A stretch of DNA of 38,520 nt from a virus, in the IMG/VR virus record IMGVR_UViG_3300027659_000087, positions 1-38,520 of that record. One strand, given 5' to 3'. The notes under the pieces are model-generated. The model was not told the origin of the DNA. It ran no database searches and worked only from the letters and a program-made list of their open reading frames with translations. Shown piece after piece: positions 27,771 to 35,586 of the stretch; position 1 is the stretch's first letter; each line of letters starts with the position of its first letter. Both the position numbers and the translations under genes were made by a program.

Positions 27771-29624
27771 TCACAGGGTGTTGTTGCCGCGGCAGAAGGC
27801 CTGGGGATGACGCACCGCGTAGTCAATGGCCTGGTGGGCCACAACGCGAATGTTGCCTTCCTTGTCTTCGCTGTAAGGGTTGACCTGCAGATCGACGGCG
27901 CCGAATAGACCCAGGACAAGCTGGCTCCAAACACCGAAGAACACATCACCGGACTCGACCTGATTGGAGCGCACCACGCCGTAGCTGTTCACGGTGCCGC
28001 CAGGCTCCAGAACAAACTGAGCGGTGCTGCTGGCCTTCTCGGTGGTCTTGAAGCCGCCGTAGATGGTGGCGTTGGTGACGTAACCCATGGTGCCGATGTC
28101 AGCATCATCTGCCGCCACCTGGGTTTCCATGTCCACCAGCTCCGCGTAGGTGGGCTGGTTGGCGGCAAAATCCTTGGTGTTGATTCCAGTGGTCAGCTTT
28201 AGACCTTCAGGCTGCGAGGCTGAACCCAAGCCGTAAAGAGCAACACGCGCCTGCTCTAGCGCCATCACGGTCACCAGGTCATTGCGAACAAACGTCTCAA
28301 CGTCGATGGAGCTTTGCAGCATCAGCGAACGGGAGAAGCGGGTCCAGGCGCTCATTTCCTTGAGCGTCATCGTGACCTGACCCACGCTGGGCTCGGACTC
28401 GGAAGCAGCCACGCCTTCACCCTTCCAGTAAACCTGGCTGGCGCCGGTCTGCTTGGGGATACCCACGGGGCCGGTTAGTCCAGACAGGATTGTTACACCC
28501 AGTCCGGTCAGGAAATTGCGCTTGCGCAGTAGCTCGATAAACGAACCGGGGCGGGCATCGGTGAAAATTAAATCTCCAGCGGCGGAAGCCTGGCCAGCGG
28601 TCAGAGACCGGCTGAGCACGTCGTTGGGGATTAGCAGGCCCTTGGGGCTCATGCCCATCCGCTGAGCGGCAGCATTGCTGGCCTCGCGCTCAAAAGCGGC
28701 CTCTTCTTGGAATGCCCGCTCGTTGGGGAACAGCTGGGCGCGCATTGCCTTCAGGAAGCTGAAGGAGCGTGCTTCCTTGTCGGTCAGACCAATGTCAGCA
28801 GATGCGCCGGCGATGGGTTGAGCAGAGGTGGCCTTGGGGGCAGCAGGCTGGCTGGCGCGCTTGCCGATGGCGGCGAGCACTTCCTTCATGGCTTCAGATT
28901 CAGTAGCGCCGCGCTCGATTAGGCCTTGGGCCAGATCGTCAGCGGAGTGAGTGCGGCAAAGGGCGGTGATGCTAGAAACGCGGGCGCGCTCATCGGCCGC
29001 AGCCTGAGCCCGCACCTCTTCAAGGTTGATGGTGTTTTCCACAGGTTGAATTGGGGGTTGGGTTTGGTCTGCGGCCGCGGCCGCGATTGTGGTATCGAGC
29101 TGGCGCCCGATTCCAACGGAGGCATCAGCAGGGACCGACACCACTGAAACCTCATGGGGTTGCCATGAAGTTGCGACAATGGAGCCGTCGCGTGTCTGAT
29201 CGGCGTCGTTGATGCTGTAGCCGACGGAGACATTGCGCAAAATGCCATCGCGGATATCGGCCAGCTTTTCCTCAGCAAACGCTGAGCGGCTGAACCGAAC
29301 CGCGACCATTCCGCGCTTTTTCTCGCCGTCAATCCAGCCGCGCTCTACAACGCCAAGCACCTGATCTGGGTTGTGATTCCAGAGCAAGGGCGCGCCGTCG
29401 TTGAGGCGGGTGAGATCAACAGATTCGGAGTCGTGGCTTAGCACCTCGTCTCCAAACCACCGAGCTACTGGGGCCTCGCTGCTGAAGCTGAACTCCAGCG
29501 ATCGTGATTCCTCTCCAATCGCGCTGGCATCAAATGACGCAACGCGACGGAGCGGCTCACGATTGAGGTCTCGAAGTTGCATCGGCGAGGCTGTATCTAA
29601 GTTCAGGCTATGGACGTTGCTCAT
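27771..29624 (-). CDS. Prohead protease-major capsid fusion protein
   Basis: A 617-residue fusion. The N-terminal part (to about 190) is an HK97-type prohead protease: LWNHNPDQVLG with the catalytic His, LRNVSVGYSI with the Ser, and WQPHEVSVVSVPADASVG. A Gln/Ala/Pro-rich linker and helical scaffold-like delta region follow (about 195-330). The C-terminal part (about 340-617) is an HK97-fold capsid (FIELLRKRNFLTGLGVTILSG, YWKGEGVAASESEPSVGQVTM, SSIDVETFVRNDLV). The long start (29624) overlaps the portal stop; ATG at 29582 (MQLRDLNREP) is the alternative and lies 23 nt after a late-operon motif. Confidence 0.92.
   Translation of the reverse strand: MSNVHSLNLDTASPMQLRDLNREPLRRVASFDASAIGEESRSLEFSFSSEAPVARWFGDEVLSHDSESVDLTRLNDGAPLLWNHNPDQVLGVVERGWIDGEKKRGMVAVRFSRSAFAEEKLADIRDGILRNVSVGYSINDADQTRDGSIVATSWQPHEVSVVSVPADASVGIGRQLDTTIAAAAADQTQPPIQPVENTINLEEVRAQAAADERARVSSITALCRTHSADDLAQGLIERGATESEAMKEVLAAIGKRASQPAAPKATSAQPIAGASADIGLTDKEARSFSFLKAMRAQLFPNERAFQEEAAFEREASNAAAQRMGMSPKGLLIPNDVLSRSLTAGQASAAGDLIFTDARPGSFIELLRKRNFLTGLGVTILSGLTGPVGIPKQTGASQVYWKGEGVAASESEPSVGQVTMTLKEMSAWTRFSRSLMLQSSIDVETFVRNDLVTVMALEQARVALYGLGSASQPEGLKLTTGINTKDFAANQPTYAELVDMETQVAADDADIGTMGYVTNATIYGGFKTTEKASSTAQFVLEPGGTVNSYGVVRSNQVESGDVFFGVWSQLVLGLFGAVDLQVNPYSEDKEGNIRVVAHQAIDYAVRHPQAFCRGNNTL
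29605..29614 (-). promoter_or_regulatory. Late-operon motif, copy 4
   Basis: TCCATAGCCT on the minus strand. It lies in the first codons of the capsid frame if the 29624 start is used, but is intergenic, 23 nt before the ATG, if 29582 is used. The latter spacing equals that of copies 1-3 (22-27 nt). Confidence 0.65.
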
Positions 29625-31147
29625 TAGGCCAAATCCTCCGCGTCGTCGTCGGGCTTGTTGGGATCTTCCGGCTCGTCCTCTGTTTCTGGCTCAGCGTCTG
29701 TAGCTCCGCCTTGCATGTCATCGGCGGGGTTCGTGTCAAACTGAATACCGAGTTCTTGAGCACGCTGCACCTCAGATGCGCGAGCGGTGAGCAGGTCTTC
29801 CAGATCGCCGCCCTGCTCAGCCACGATCTGCGCTTGGGTCTTGAAGCCAGAGCGGACAAGCTCTTTATTGGCGGCCGATTCTTTCTGTGGGTCAACGAAC
29901 TCCCAGCCGCGCGGGAACCACTTAACTGCCTCGTATCGCTCCGGTGCCAAGTCGTAGCCGGCAAGCGTCAGGGTGCCGGCGTCAACGGCTGCGGCCATAG
30001 CGCGCTCAAACACAACCTGGCACACGTCTTCAATAATCCAATCCTGCAGGCTGCGCCATAGCTCAAGCACCTCTAGCCGCTCTAATCGGCTGCTGCTGTA
30101 GTTGGCCTGGCTGTAGTCCGCGCTCACTGTGGGATAGGGAACGCCGGAGCCAGCCGCTAACGCCCGCAGCATTGGCCGCAGGAAGGCTTCGTATTGGGTG
30201 TCGGCGTTGCCTAGCTGGGGGACGGTGACGCTCTCGCCGGCTGCTAGGTGTTTGAACACGCCAGGCTCAAAGTTGCTTACCCGCTCGCCGTCTTGCACGT
30301 CATCACCAACCAGTTCACCCTCGGGGCTGGTGATAAAACCCATCAGGCTGGATCGCGCGCGCTTGCCCACGACTTCGGCCTCCTCGAAACCCGCAACGTG
30401 GTGCATCCGCTTGATGCTGCTGGCAAACCACGGGGCGCCCCTGGTCTGGCCTGGCCGCTCAGGGATGAATAGGTGAATGATCTGGTTGGCCGGTACGTCG
30501 GTGCTGGTGTAGCCAACCGATCCCGACACGTCGCCAGGGTGGCGGGTGCGGAAGCGGTACTGGACCGGCCTGCCCCAGCGGTTGACCTTGACGCCCATGC
30601 GCCATTCGTTGCCCTCGGCGTCAGGGCCAGCCGTGTACATCTCGTCGCAAAGGTCAGCTTCGAGAATCTCCAGGCCCATCGGTGTGTCGCTGTCTCCGAA
30701 CTCTTCAGGTACTAGGCGAATGAACACCTCACCCGACTCGGGAACAGCGGCCATGGCTTGCCGCAAGATGCGCGCAAAGCTCAATTTCCCTGCGGCGTGG
30801 ATATGTTCCTTGCGGCAGTAGCGCCGCCACCATGACTCGATGCGGTCGTTAGTTGGCTTGTCAAGGCGGCCAGCCCCGCGCACCATCGGCACCCGTGATT
30901 GCATCCGAATTCCGCGGCCGATCACGTTGGTGACGATCGCCCGGCGGGCTGCTTTTACGTAGTCGTTATCTCTGAGCAGCTGCCGCGACCTGTTCCGCAG
31001 CTTCACCAAGCTGCCATCAATCTCAGCGTCTGCGCTGGTGCTGCTGGTTACCCAGTCAGCCGTCAGCCGTGACACCATCGCGCCCTCGTAGGCGCGGCGG
31101 CGTGGTGCAGCTGGGGCGGGGGGCTGTGGTTTCTTGCGCTTGCTCAT
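29624..31147 (-). CDS. Portal protein (lambda gpB family)
   Basis: A 507-residue portal of the phage_portal_2 type: RNRSRQLLRDNDYVKAARRAIVTNVIGRGIRMQS at the N-terminus, QMAAVPESGEVFIRLV-type strand region, LFIPERPGQTRGAPWF, and the long helix region DYSQANYSSSRLERLEVLELWRSLQDW, all typical of the lambda-like group. It ends in a Pro/Asp/Glu-rich tail (DAEPETEDEPEDPNKPDDDAEDLA). The dodecameric ring is the DNA entry channel. It overlaps the gpW-like gene by 4 nt. Confidence 0.93.
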   Translation of the reverse strand: MSKRKKPQPPAPAAPRRRAYEGAMVSRLTADWVTSSTSADAEIDGSLVKLRNRSRQLLRDNDYVKAARRAIVTNVIGRGIRMQSRVPMVRGAGRLDKPTNDRIESWWRRYCRKEHIHAAGKLSFARILRQAMAAVPESGEVFIRLVPEEFGDSDTPMGLEILEADLCDEMYTAGPDAEGNEWRMGVKVNRWGRPVQYRFRTRHPGDVSGSVGYTSTDVPANQIIHLFIPERPGQTRGAPWFASSIKRMHHVAGFEEAEVVGKRARSSLMGFITSPEGELVGDDVQDGERVSNFEPGVFKHLAAGESVTVPQLGNADTQYEAFLRPMLRALAAGSGVPYPTVSADYSQANYSSSRLERLEVLELWRSLQDWIIEDVCQVVFERAMAAAVDAGTLTLAGYDLAPERYEAVKWFPRGWEFVDPQKESAANKELVRSGFKTQAQIVAEQGGDLEDLLTARASEVQRAQELGIQFDTNPADDMQGGATDAEPETEDEPEDPNKPDDDAEDLA

Positions 31148-31719
31148 CTTCCAAACCTCACGAATAGCGAGCGCGGATCACCCAAGCCGGCGGCCACCTT
31201 CTCGGCGGCACGCTCGCGGGCGACGATTGCCTTTAACTGCGCTTCACGCTGCATCAGCTGGCCCAGATCGTTGGATGTAAAACTGCGGGTTCCGATCGTG
31301 TAAGACTTGGCGCCCTTGCTGACGATTGCGCGGATTGCAGCCTGCACCGCTGCTAGGTCTTGTTCAGCTTGGCTCTGGCCGTTGAACGCGGCAGGAGTGC
31401 CGGTGTAGTTCAGACCCGGCAGCACCTGCGTAGTGCCAGATCCCACGGTGATCACCGTGGCGCCGCTGGTGATTCGGCTCTGCCAGCTCCAGACGCCAGC
31501 ATCAAATGCAGCGGACGTGTTGGCGGTGATTGCCATATCCCAGCCGCCATCGGCGCGAGCTGTGCCGGTCACAGTGGCGCCTTCGCTGGCAGCGTTAAAG
31601 CGCAGGAAGGTCGTAAATGTCCAAGCCGCTGACGTGGCAGCATTGCCGTCCAGGTCGAGCGCAGCCGGCTCCACCCATGCCACTGTGTCGCCAGCGCGGA
31701 TTGTCGCAGGGACTGTCAT
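31144..31719 (-). CDS. Ig/beta domain plus gpW-like head-tail joining protein
   Basis: A 191-residue protein in two parts. Residues 1-105 are beta-rich (IRAGDTVAWVEPAALDLDG, AAFDAGVWSWQSRITSG), looking like a small beta-sandwich. The C-terminal part, EQDLAAVQAAIRAIVSKGAKSYTIGTRSFTSNDLGQLMQREAQLKAIV, resembles gpW-type joining proteins (helix, 'G-x-x-S-Y-x-I-G-x-R-S/T', helix). The position between terminase and portal genes is that of lambda W. The fusion with a beta domain seems unusual. Confidence 0.7.
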   Translation of the reverse strand: MTVPATIRAGDTVAWVEPAALDLDGNAATSAAWTFTTFLRFNAASEGATVTGTARADGGWDMAITANTSAAFDAGVWSWQSRITSGATVITVGSGTTQVLPGLNYTGTPAAFNGQSQAEQDLAAVQAAIRAIVSKGAKSYTIGTRSFTSNDLGQLMQREAQLKAIVARERAAEKVAAGLGDPRSLFVRFGR

Positions 31720-31725
31720 AGCTTC

Positions 31726-31735
31726 AGGCTATGGA
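31726..31735 (-). promoter_or_regulatory. Late-operon intergenic motif, copy 5
   Basis: TCCATAGCCT on the minus strand, directly after the TGA of the terminase gene as in copy 1, and 7 nt before the ATG at 31719. Confidence 0.7.
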
Positions 31736-33676
31736 TCACCAGCCAGACACGAATCCGCCGGGGCGTGATGCAGGGGCAGTGCGGCGCCTGGTGGTCTCTG
31801 GCGCGGCTTTCGTTAGGCCGGCTTCCAGTTGGTCCCACATGGTTGCGCGGTTGTAGCGGCGGGCTACCAGCTGCAGCGCGGCGTAGGCCATGCGGGTGCA
31901 GTCGCCGCCTTCGTCACGGCTGCCGGGCGGCAAGTCCCACTTGTACTCCCTGCGCTCCTTGGTCTTAGGAACCCACTTCCACGGAAACAACTCGCGTAAG
32001 AAGTCATCGGTTGAGGCGGTGCCAAAATGCAAATAGCCGGGCCCCGGTTGCTCTACCCTGAGCTGCTTTTTCAGATGGTTCACGCTATTGGTGTAACCCA
32101 CCGTGTAGAGCTTGGCTCCCTTGGCGATGGTCTGGTTTTTTCTGTTGACCTCCACCGGCTTGCCTTTCTGGATGATCGGCAAATCTTTGGCGCCTGATCC
32201 CTTCATCGCCGCCCACCGATCCGTGCGGGTCCTGCAATAGTCCTCCACCTGCTTGCTTGATAGACCGCCGTGATCAATGCCGCCCAGGGCGATGCGCATC
32301 TTCCCGCCGTCCTGCCGGGCCCAGGTTGTTTGGCTGACCTGATCCAATTGGTCCCACACTTCCTGCTGCTGGGGGTCGCCGTCTATCTCATAGTGCGCAA
32401 TATGCCAGCCCTCCTCTCCCCTGCCCCATCCCCAGACTGTCAGCACTAGGCGCTCGCCAACAGTGCCACCTCCGCCCTGCACGTCAACGCCAGCGGTCAG
32501 CACCAGCACCCCTGTAGGGATGTCCCACGTCTCGCCGCTCCAGGGGTAGCCGTTACCAAACCCTTCGTGCTTGCGGCGCTCTGCTAGGCCATCACCGGTG
32601 AGCTTGCTGGTGATTGAGTCTTCCCACGGCACACCTAGGTCGGTGTTATGAAACGTCTGCATCGGGTCTGTATTGCCCATCTTCATCTGCTCAAGCGCCA
32701 CGCGATGACGGCTCACCAGCTCGGGCCACATCGCTGCCCGGTGGTAACTCATGCCGGGGCCAACCTGCTGTGATCGCCAGATCGGTACGCCATTGCGCAA
32801 CACCTGCTTGCTGCGGTCCAGTCCTAGTGGGCAGGCCCATCCGGCGTCCTCGTCCATCTCTCTTAGATGGCTGTAATCAATTGGCTGCTGGCAGTTCTCG
32901 CAACTGATGCGGCCCTCGTCTGGCCCTTCCTTGATAAACCGCTCCCACCTCAGCTGCTGGTAGTGCTTGCAATGCGGGCATGGATAGTAGCGGTATTGCT
33001 GATCGCCTTTCTTGAAGGCCTGATCCATGTAGTCATTGGGATAGATCGGGGTCCCGCCAATCGTAAAGAATGGGTCCCAGATATTCCCGGCACGCTGAAA
33101 CAGGTTGCCGATCGTGTCACCCTCGGGGCTGTCATAGGTAGCAGGCTCCTCAAACAGGATCGGGCTTCTCTCCACCCGACGGCCAGATCGTGGCGTAGCT
33201 GCGCTCACCAGGTGGATCAATGCGCCATTCACCAGCTGCTTGAAGTTGTAGGAGTTCTTTGGCGCGCCTTTCACCTTGCGATTGCTCAGCATTCCCTTAA
33301 GGCGCGGGATGCCGTGGTTGTCATCAAACATTGAATCAATATCTTCGTGGCTGTAGGTGTCAACCTCCGAATCAGTCGGCTGCACAATCATCACCTTGCA
33401 AGGTCGCCAGTCGGTAAAGAATGCGATCACCGCTTTGACGTACTCGGACCAGCCAACACGCGAGGGCTTCTGGCAGACCATGCACTCCACTTCCGGGTCA
33501 GTAGGCGCTAAAAACCAGTCCCGTTGGTAAGGCCTGGTGTACCACCGCTGCCGCCCGTCCGTTGCGCTGGTGATGTAGTAATTCTGATCCGAGTATTCCA
33601 ACATCGTCATAGGCGGGCGGGGCTTGACCTTTGCCGCCAACCGCTGGGCCATCCTGCGCACGCTGCGGTCAATCAT
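31736..33676 (-). CDS. Terminase large subunit (lambda gpA family)
   Basis: A 646-residue GpA-type terminase. The ATPase region has VCQKPSRVGWSE (residues 67-78, the deviant P-loop of this family), VMIVQPTDSEVDTYS, and Walker B SPILFEEPA. A zinc-binding pair follows (CPHCKHYQQL, CENCQQPI). The nuclease part contains LTAGVDVQGG with the catalytic Asp and GGIDHGG. It cuts and packages DNA; this family usually works at cos ends or by its own headful mechanism. The TerS gene overlaps upstream by 4 nt. Confidence 0.95.
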   Translation of the reverse strand: MIDRSVRRMAQRLAAKVKPRPPMTMLEYSDQNYYITSATDGRQRWYTRPYQRDWFLAPTDPEVECMVCQKPSRVGWSEYVKAVIAFFTDWRPCKVMIVQPTDSEVDTYSHEDIDSMFDDNHGIPRLKGMLSNRKVKGAPKNSYNFKQLVNGALIHLVSAATPRSGRRVERSPILFEEPATYDSPEGDTIGNLFQRAGNIWDPFFTIGGTPIYPNDYMDQAFKKGDQQYRYYPCPHCKHYQQLRWERFIKEGPDEGRISCENCQQPIDYSHLREMDEDAGWACPLGLDRSKQVLRNGVPIWRSQQVGPGMSYHRAAMWPELVSRHRVALEQMKMGNTDPMQTFHNTDLGVPWEDSITSKLTGDGLAERRKHEGFGNGYPWSGETWDIPTGVLVLTAGVDVQGGGGTVGERLVLTVWGWGRGEEGWHIAHYEIDGDPQQQEVWDQLDQVSQTTWARQDGGKMRIALGGIDHGGLSSKQVEDYCRTRTDRWAAMKGSGAKDLPIIQKGKPVEVNRKNQTIAKGAKLYTVGYTNSVNHLKKQLRVEQPGPGYLHFGTASTDDFLRELFPWKWVPKTKERREYKWDLPPGSRDEGGDCTRMAYAALQLVARRYNRATMWDQLEAGLTKAAPETTRRRTAPASRPGGFVSGW

Positions 33677-34257
33677 TCCGGCAAATCCTCAAATGCGCTA
33701 GATGCCACGGACTCGAAGATGTCGGACACCATGCGCTCGATCTTCTCCAGCTCCCTGTGAGTCAGGTGCGGTATGGCTGCTTTGATCTGCTTATGCAGCG
33801 ACCCAGCCTTGGTCGTCAGCTGCAGCAAGACAGCGTTGTAGGCCATCTCCATGTCTTCGATGTAGGCGAGCTGCTTGGCTTTCACCTTCCGATCTATTTC
33901 AGCAATCAGACGTTTCTCCCTTTCGTGGAGGGCCCGCTCATCGTTGAAGTTCGGGACCTCAGTGGGGTCGGTATCGGCGGGAGAGTCTGGGGGGCGGCGC
34001 GGCGCCGGCTGCTCCCTCTTTGCTGTTGGCTGCTGCGCCTCGCTCTGGCCTTGACCCACCCTTGCCAGGTACTCGCTCACCAGCAGGTCAGGGTCCAGCC
34101 GTAGCGGCTTTGCTTGCAGGATGCACGAACTGCCCTGGAGCGCTCCCTTGTCGCACAGCTTCTCTAGGTTCTGCCGGGAGCAGGCGCGGCCGGTTTTGGC
34201 GCGGATCAGGTCAGCACCCTTGCCGGCGCTTAGACCTTGGCTGGTTGCAACCGTCAT
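33673..34257 (-). CDS. Terminase small subunit
   Basis: A 194-residue protein. The N-terminal part is a winged HTH-like Nu1-type domain (SAGKGADLIRAKTGRACSRQNLEKLCDKGAL...RLDPDLLVSEYLA). A Pro/Gln/Ala linker leads to a long helical region (ERALHEREKRLIAEIDRKVKAKQLAYIEDMEMAYNAVLLQLTTKAGSLHKQI), as in DUF1441/Nu1-like small terminases that bind the packaging site and TerL. Its position directly before TerL supports the call. Confidence 0.85.
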   Translation of the reverse strand: MTVATSQGLSAGKGADLIRAKTGRACSRQNLEKLCDKGALQGSSCILQAKPLRLDPDLLVSEYLARVGQGQSEAQQPTAKREQPAPRRPPDSPADTDPTEVPNFNDERALHEREKRLIAEIDRKVKAKQLAYIEDMEMAYNAVLLQLTTKAGSLHKQIKAAIPHLTHRELEKIERMVSDIFESVASSAFEDLPE

Positions 34258-34412
34258 GCAACCAGCCTATGGCGGGGTTGCGCTTCCGTATCTATACTTC
34301 CAGCCGGCACAAAACCAGGAAGCAACCTTATTGAGAACCGTTATCAACAGATTTTCTGCGTGTGCGTGGACCGTCACTATTACCTGGCCGGAAGGACCCA
34401 AAAGCCGGGGGG
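34258..34412. other. Intergenic stretch with a variant late-operon motif
   Basis: A 155-nt gap, the longest in the late operon. The minus strand has GCCATAGGCT at 34273-34264, a variant of TCCATAGCCT, 7 nt before the TerS start. A cos or pac site could lie here, as gaps before TerS often hold one, but I see no clear dyad or repeat that marks it. Confidence 0.4.
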
Positions 34413-35030
34413 TCACCGACCGCGAGCCGCTGAGTCAAGCACTCGCTGAAAACCTTTGATGAACTGTTCGTTGACGCGCTTGCTCACGTCTTGGCGCAAC
34501 TCAGGCCCGATCTTCGAGCGACCTAGGAACATCGACCCGACCGATGGCCCGTAGACGCCATGAAAGCGACCGTTGGAATCTTTGCGGAGCACCAGGCTGT
34601 TGGCGTTAAGACCTCGGGCAGCGAATGCACCGGCGAAGGGCACGCGACCTGTGGTGCGAGCAACGACGGCGGTAAGGGGCTTGCCTGGCTTTGATGGCTT
34701 GCCCCAGCCCATGCCGCGGCCTAGGCCTGGTTGTGGGTTGCGGGTGCCTGGTTTCGGCTTGAACTGCGACAGGGTGGGAGCGCGGCGAGAGAAGCGGATT
34801 AGCGCTGTCTGACCGCCATCAACGAATTGTGTGCCGCTGATGTCCTTCTTGACTCGGGCAGAGGTGAGGTTGTACTTGGAAGTAATCCCTTTAGCTACAG
34901 CCGGGGGCACTGCCTTGGATGCGTAGGAGACGCCGCCTTTGATTGCTTTTTCGTAGAGCTTGGGGTTCAGCAGCAATTGCAGCCGCTTGAGATCGTCAAC
35001 ACCTTTGACTGAGATTGAGACGCTCGCCAC
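34413..35030 (-). CDS. GPZ-like minor tail / virion protein
   Basis: A 205-residue protein from the GTG at 35030: MASVSISVKGVDDLKRLQLL...YEKAIKGGVSYASKAVPPAVAKGITSKYNLTSARVKKDI. This matches the prophage minor tail protein Z (GPZ) pattern in the N-terminal part; PFAGAFAARG and HGVYGPSVGSMFLGR complete it. In lambda, Z lies between head and tail genes; here it precedes the terminase genes. It acts in tail completion in the family. Confidence 0.8.
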   Translation of the reverse strand: MASVSISVKGVDDLKRLQLLLNPKLYEKAIKGGVSYASKAVPPAVAKGITSKYNLTSARVKKDISGTQFVDGGQTALIRFSRRAPTLSQFKPKPGTRNPQPGLGRGMGWGKPSKPGKPLTAVVARTTGRVPFAGAFAARGLNANSLVLRKDSNGRFHGVYGPSVGSMFLGRSKIGPELRQDVSKRVNEQFIKGFQRVLDSAARGR

Positions 35031-35033
35031 CGC

Positions 35034-35267
35034 TCAGCCCTCCCGCTGACCCATCTCAACATCAAGCAACTCTTCCAGCTTCAGCCGTGCAAGGTCCCAG
35101 TCACTCGGCACGTCCCAGGTCAGGCAATCATCGGTCCTGGCGCTGGTGACGTGCAGGGTTTCGATCGTTTCCCACGATGCCGCCCAGTTCAGGATCAACT
35201 CCTGCCACCAGGTAAGCCATGGAGTGCTGGTGTCGAGCAGCGTGGAGATAGTCGATGTGCGCTTCAT
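35034..35267 (-). CDS. Hypothetical protein, first gene of the late operon (77 aa)
   Basis: MKRTSTISTLLDTSTPWLTWWQELILNWAASWETIETLH... is Trp-rich (six Trp) and ends acidic (KLEELLDVEMGQREG). I recognise no family. It lies 3 nt before the GPZ-like gene and is the first gene downstream of the repeat-rich region at 35324-35586. Confidence 0.6.
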   Translation of the reverse strand: MKRTSTISTLLDTSTPWLTWWQELILNWAASWETIETLHVTSARTDDCLTWDVPSDWDLARLKLEELLDVEMGQREG

Positions 35268-35323
35268 GGCTTGGCGGTGGCTGGTTCAGTCTGGGGATAG
35301 GGCGAACGGCACGCTGGAGGCAT

Positions 35324-35586
35324 GTTACGCCTGTTACGGTCCTGTTACGGTAGGCGTAACACCTGAAACCGACTGCGCCACAGCCGTTCTGCCCTACCTT
35401 GTTACGTTGTTACACCTAAAGTAAAAGAGATATAGATAGAGAGAGAGTGGCCAAAGCGTTACGCTTTACTCCCTTGCACCTATGCCTTTCTCTATAGGGG
35501 GATATATACCCTCCTTTTGACCGTAACAACGTAACAAACCTGTCAGTGACAGGAATCTCGGCGTTACGCCTGCTGTTACAGTTACG
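35324..35586. repeat. GTTAC repeat cluster (iteron-like), candidate origin or operator array
   Basis: In 263 bp I count ten exact GTTACG hexamers: plus orientation at 35324, 35333, 35344, 35401, 35458, 35563 and 35581; reverse (CGTAAC) at 35355, 35522 and 35530. GTTACA occurs at 35409 and 35575. The first four are spaced 9, 11 and 11 nt. Dyads include GTTACGCC/GGCGTAAC (35324/35353), AAAGCG-TTA-CGCTTT (35453-35467) and CCTGTC-AGT-GACAGG (35539-35553). AT-rich stretches lie at 35413-35445 and 35485-35520. There is no gene here except the last codons of the primase. Position next to the primase fits an origin. Confidence 0.75.
35501..35529 (-). promoter_or_regulatory. Candidate late-operon promoter
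   Basis: On the minus strand, TTGTTA (35529-35524), a 17-nt spacer and TATATC (35506-35501), reading toward the gene at 35267. It overlaps two CGTAAC repeats, so a protein binding them could control it. A plus-strand counterpart, TTGTTA (35407-35412), 18 nt, TATAGA (35431-35436), has no gene downstream. Confidence 0.4.

Noticed and set aside
35324-35586. Possible tRNA or other structured RNA in the repeat cluster
   Set aside because: The dyads are short and separate and there is no cloverleaf, anticodon stem or CCA-like end. I also saw no tRNA elsewhere in the window.
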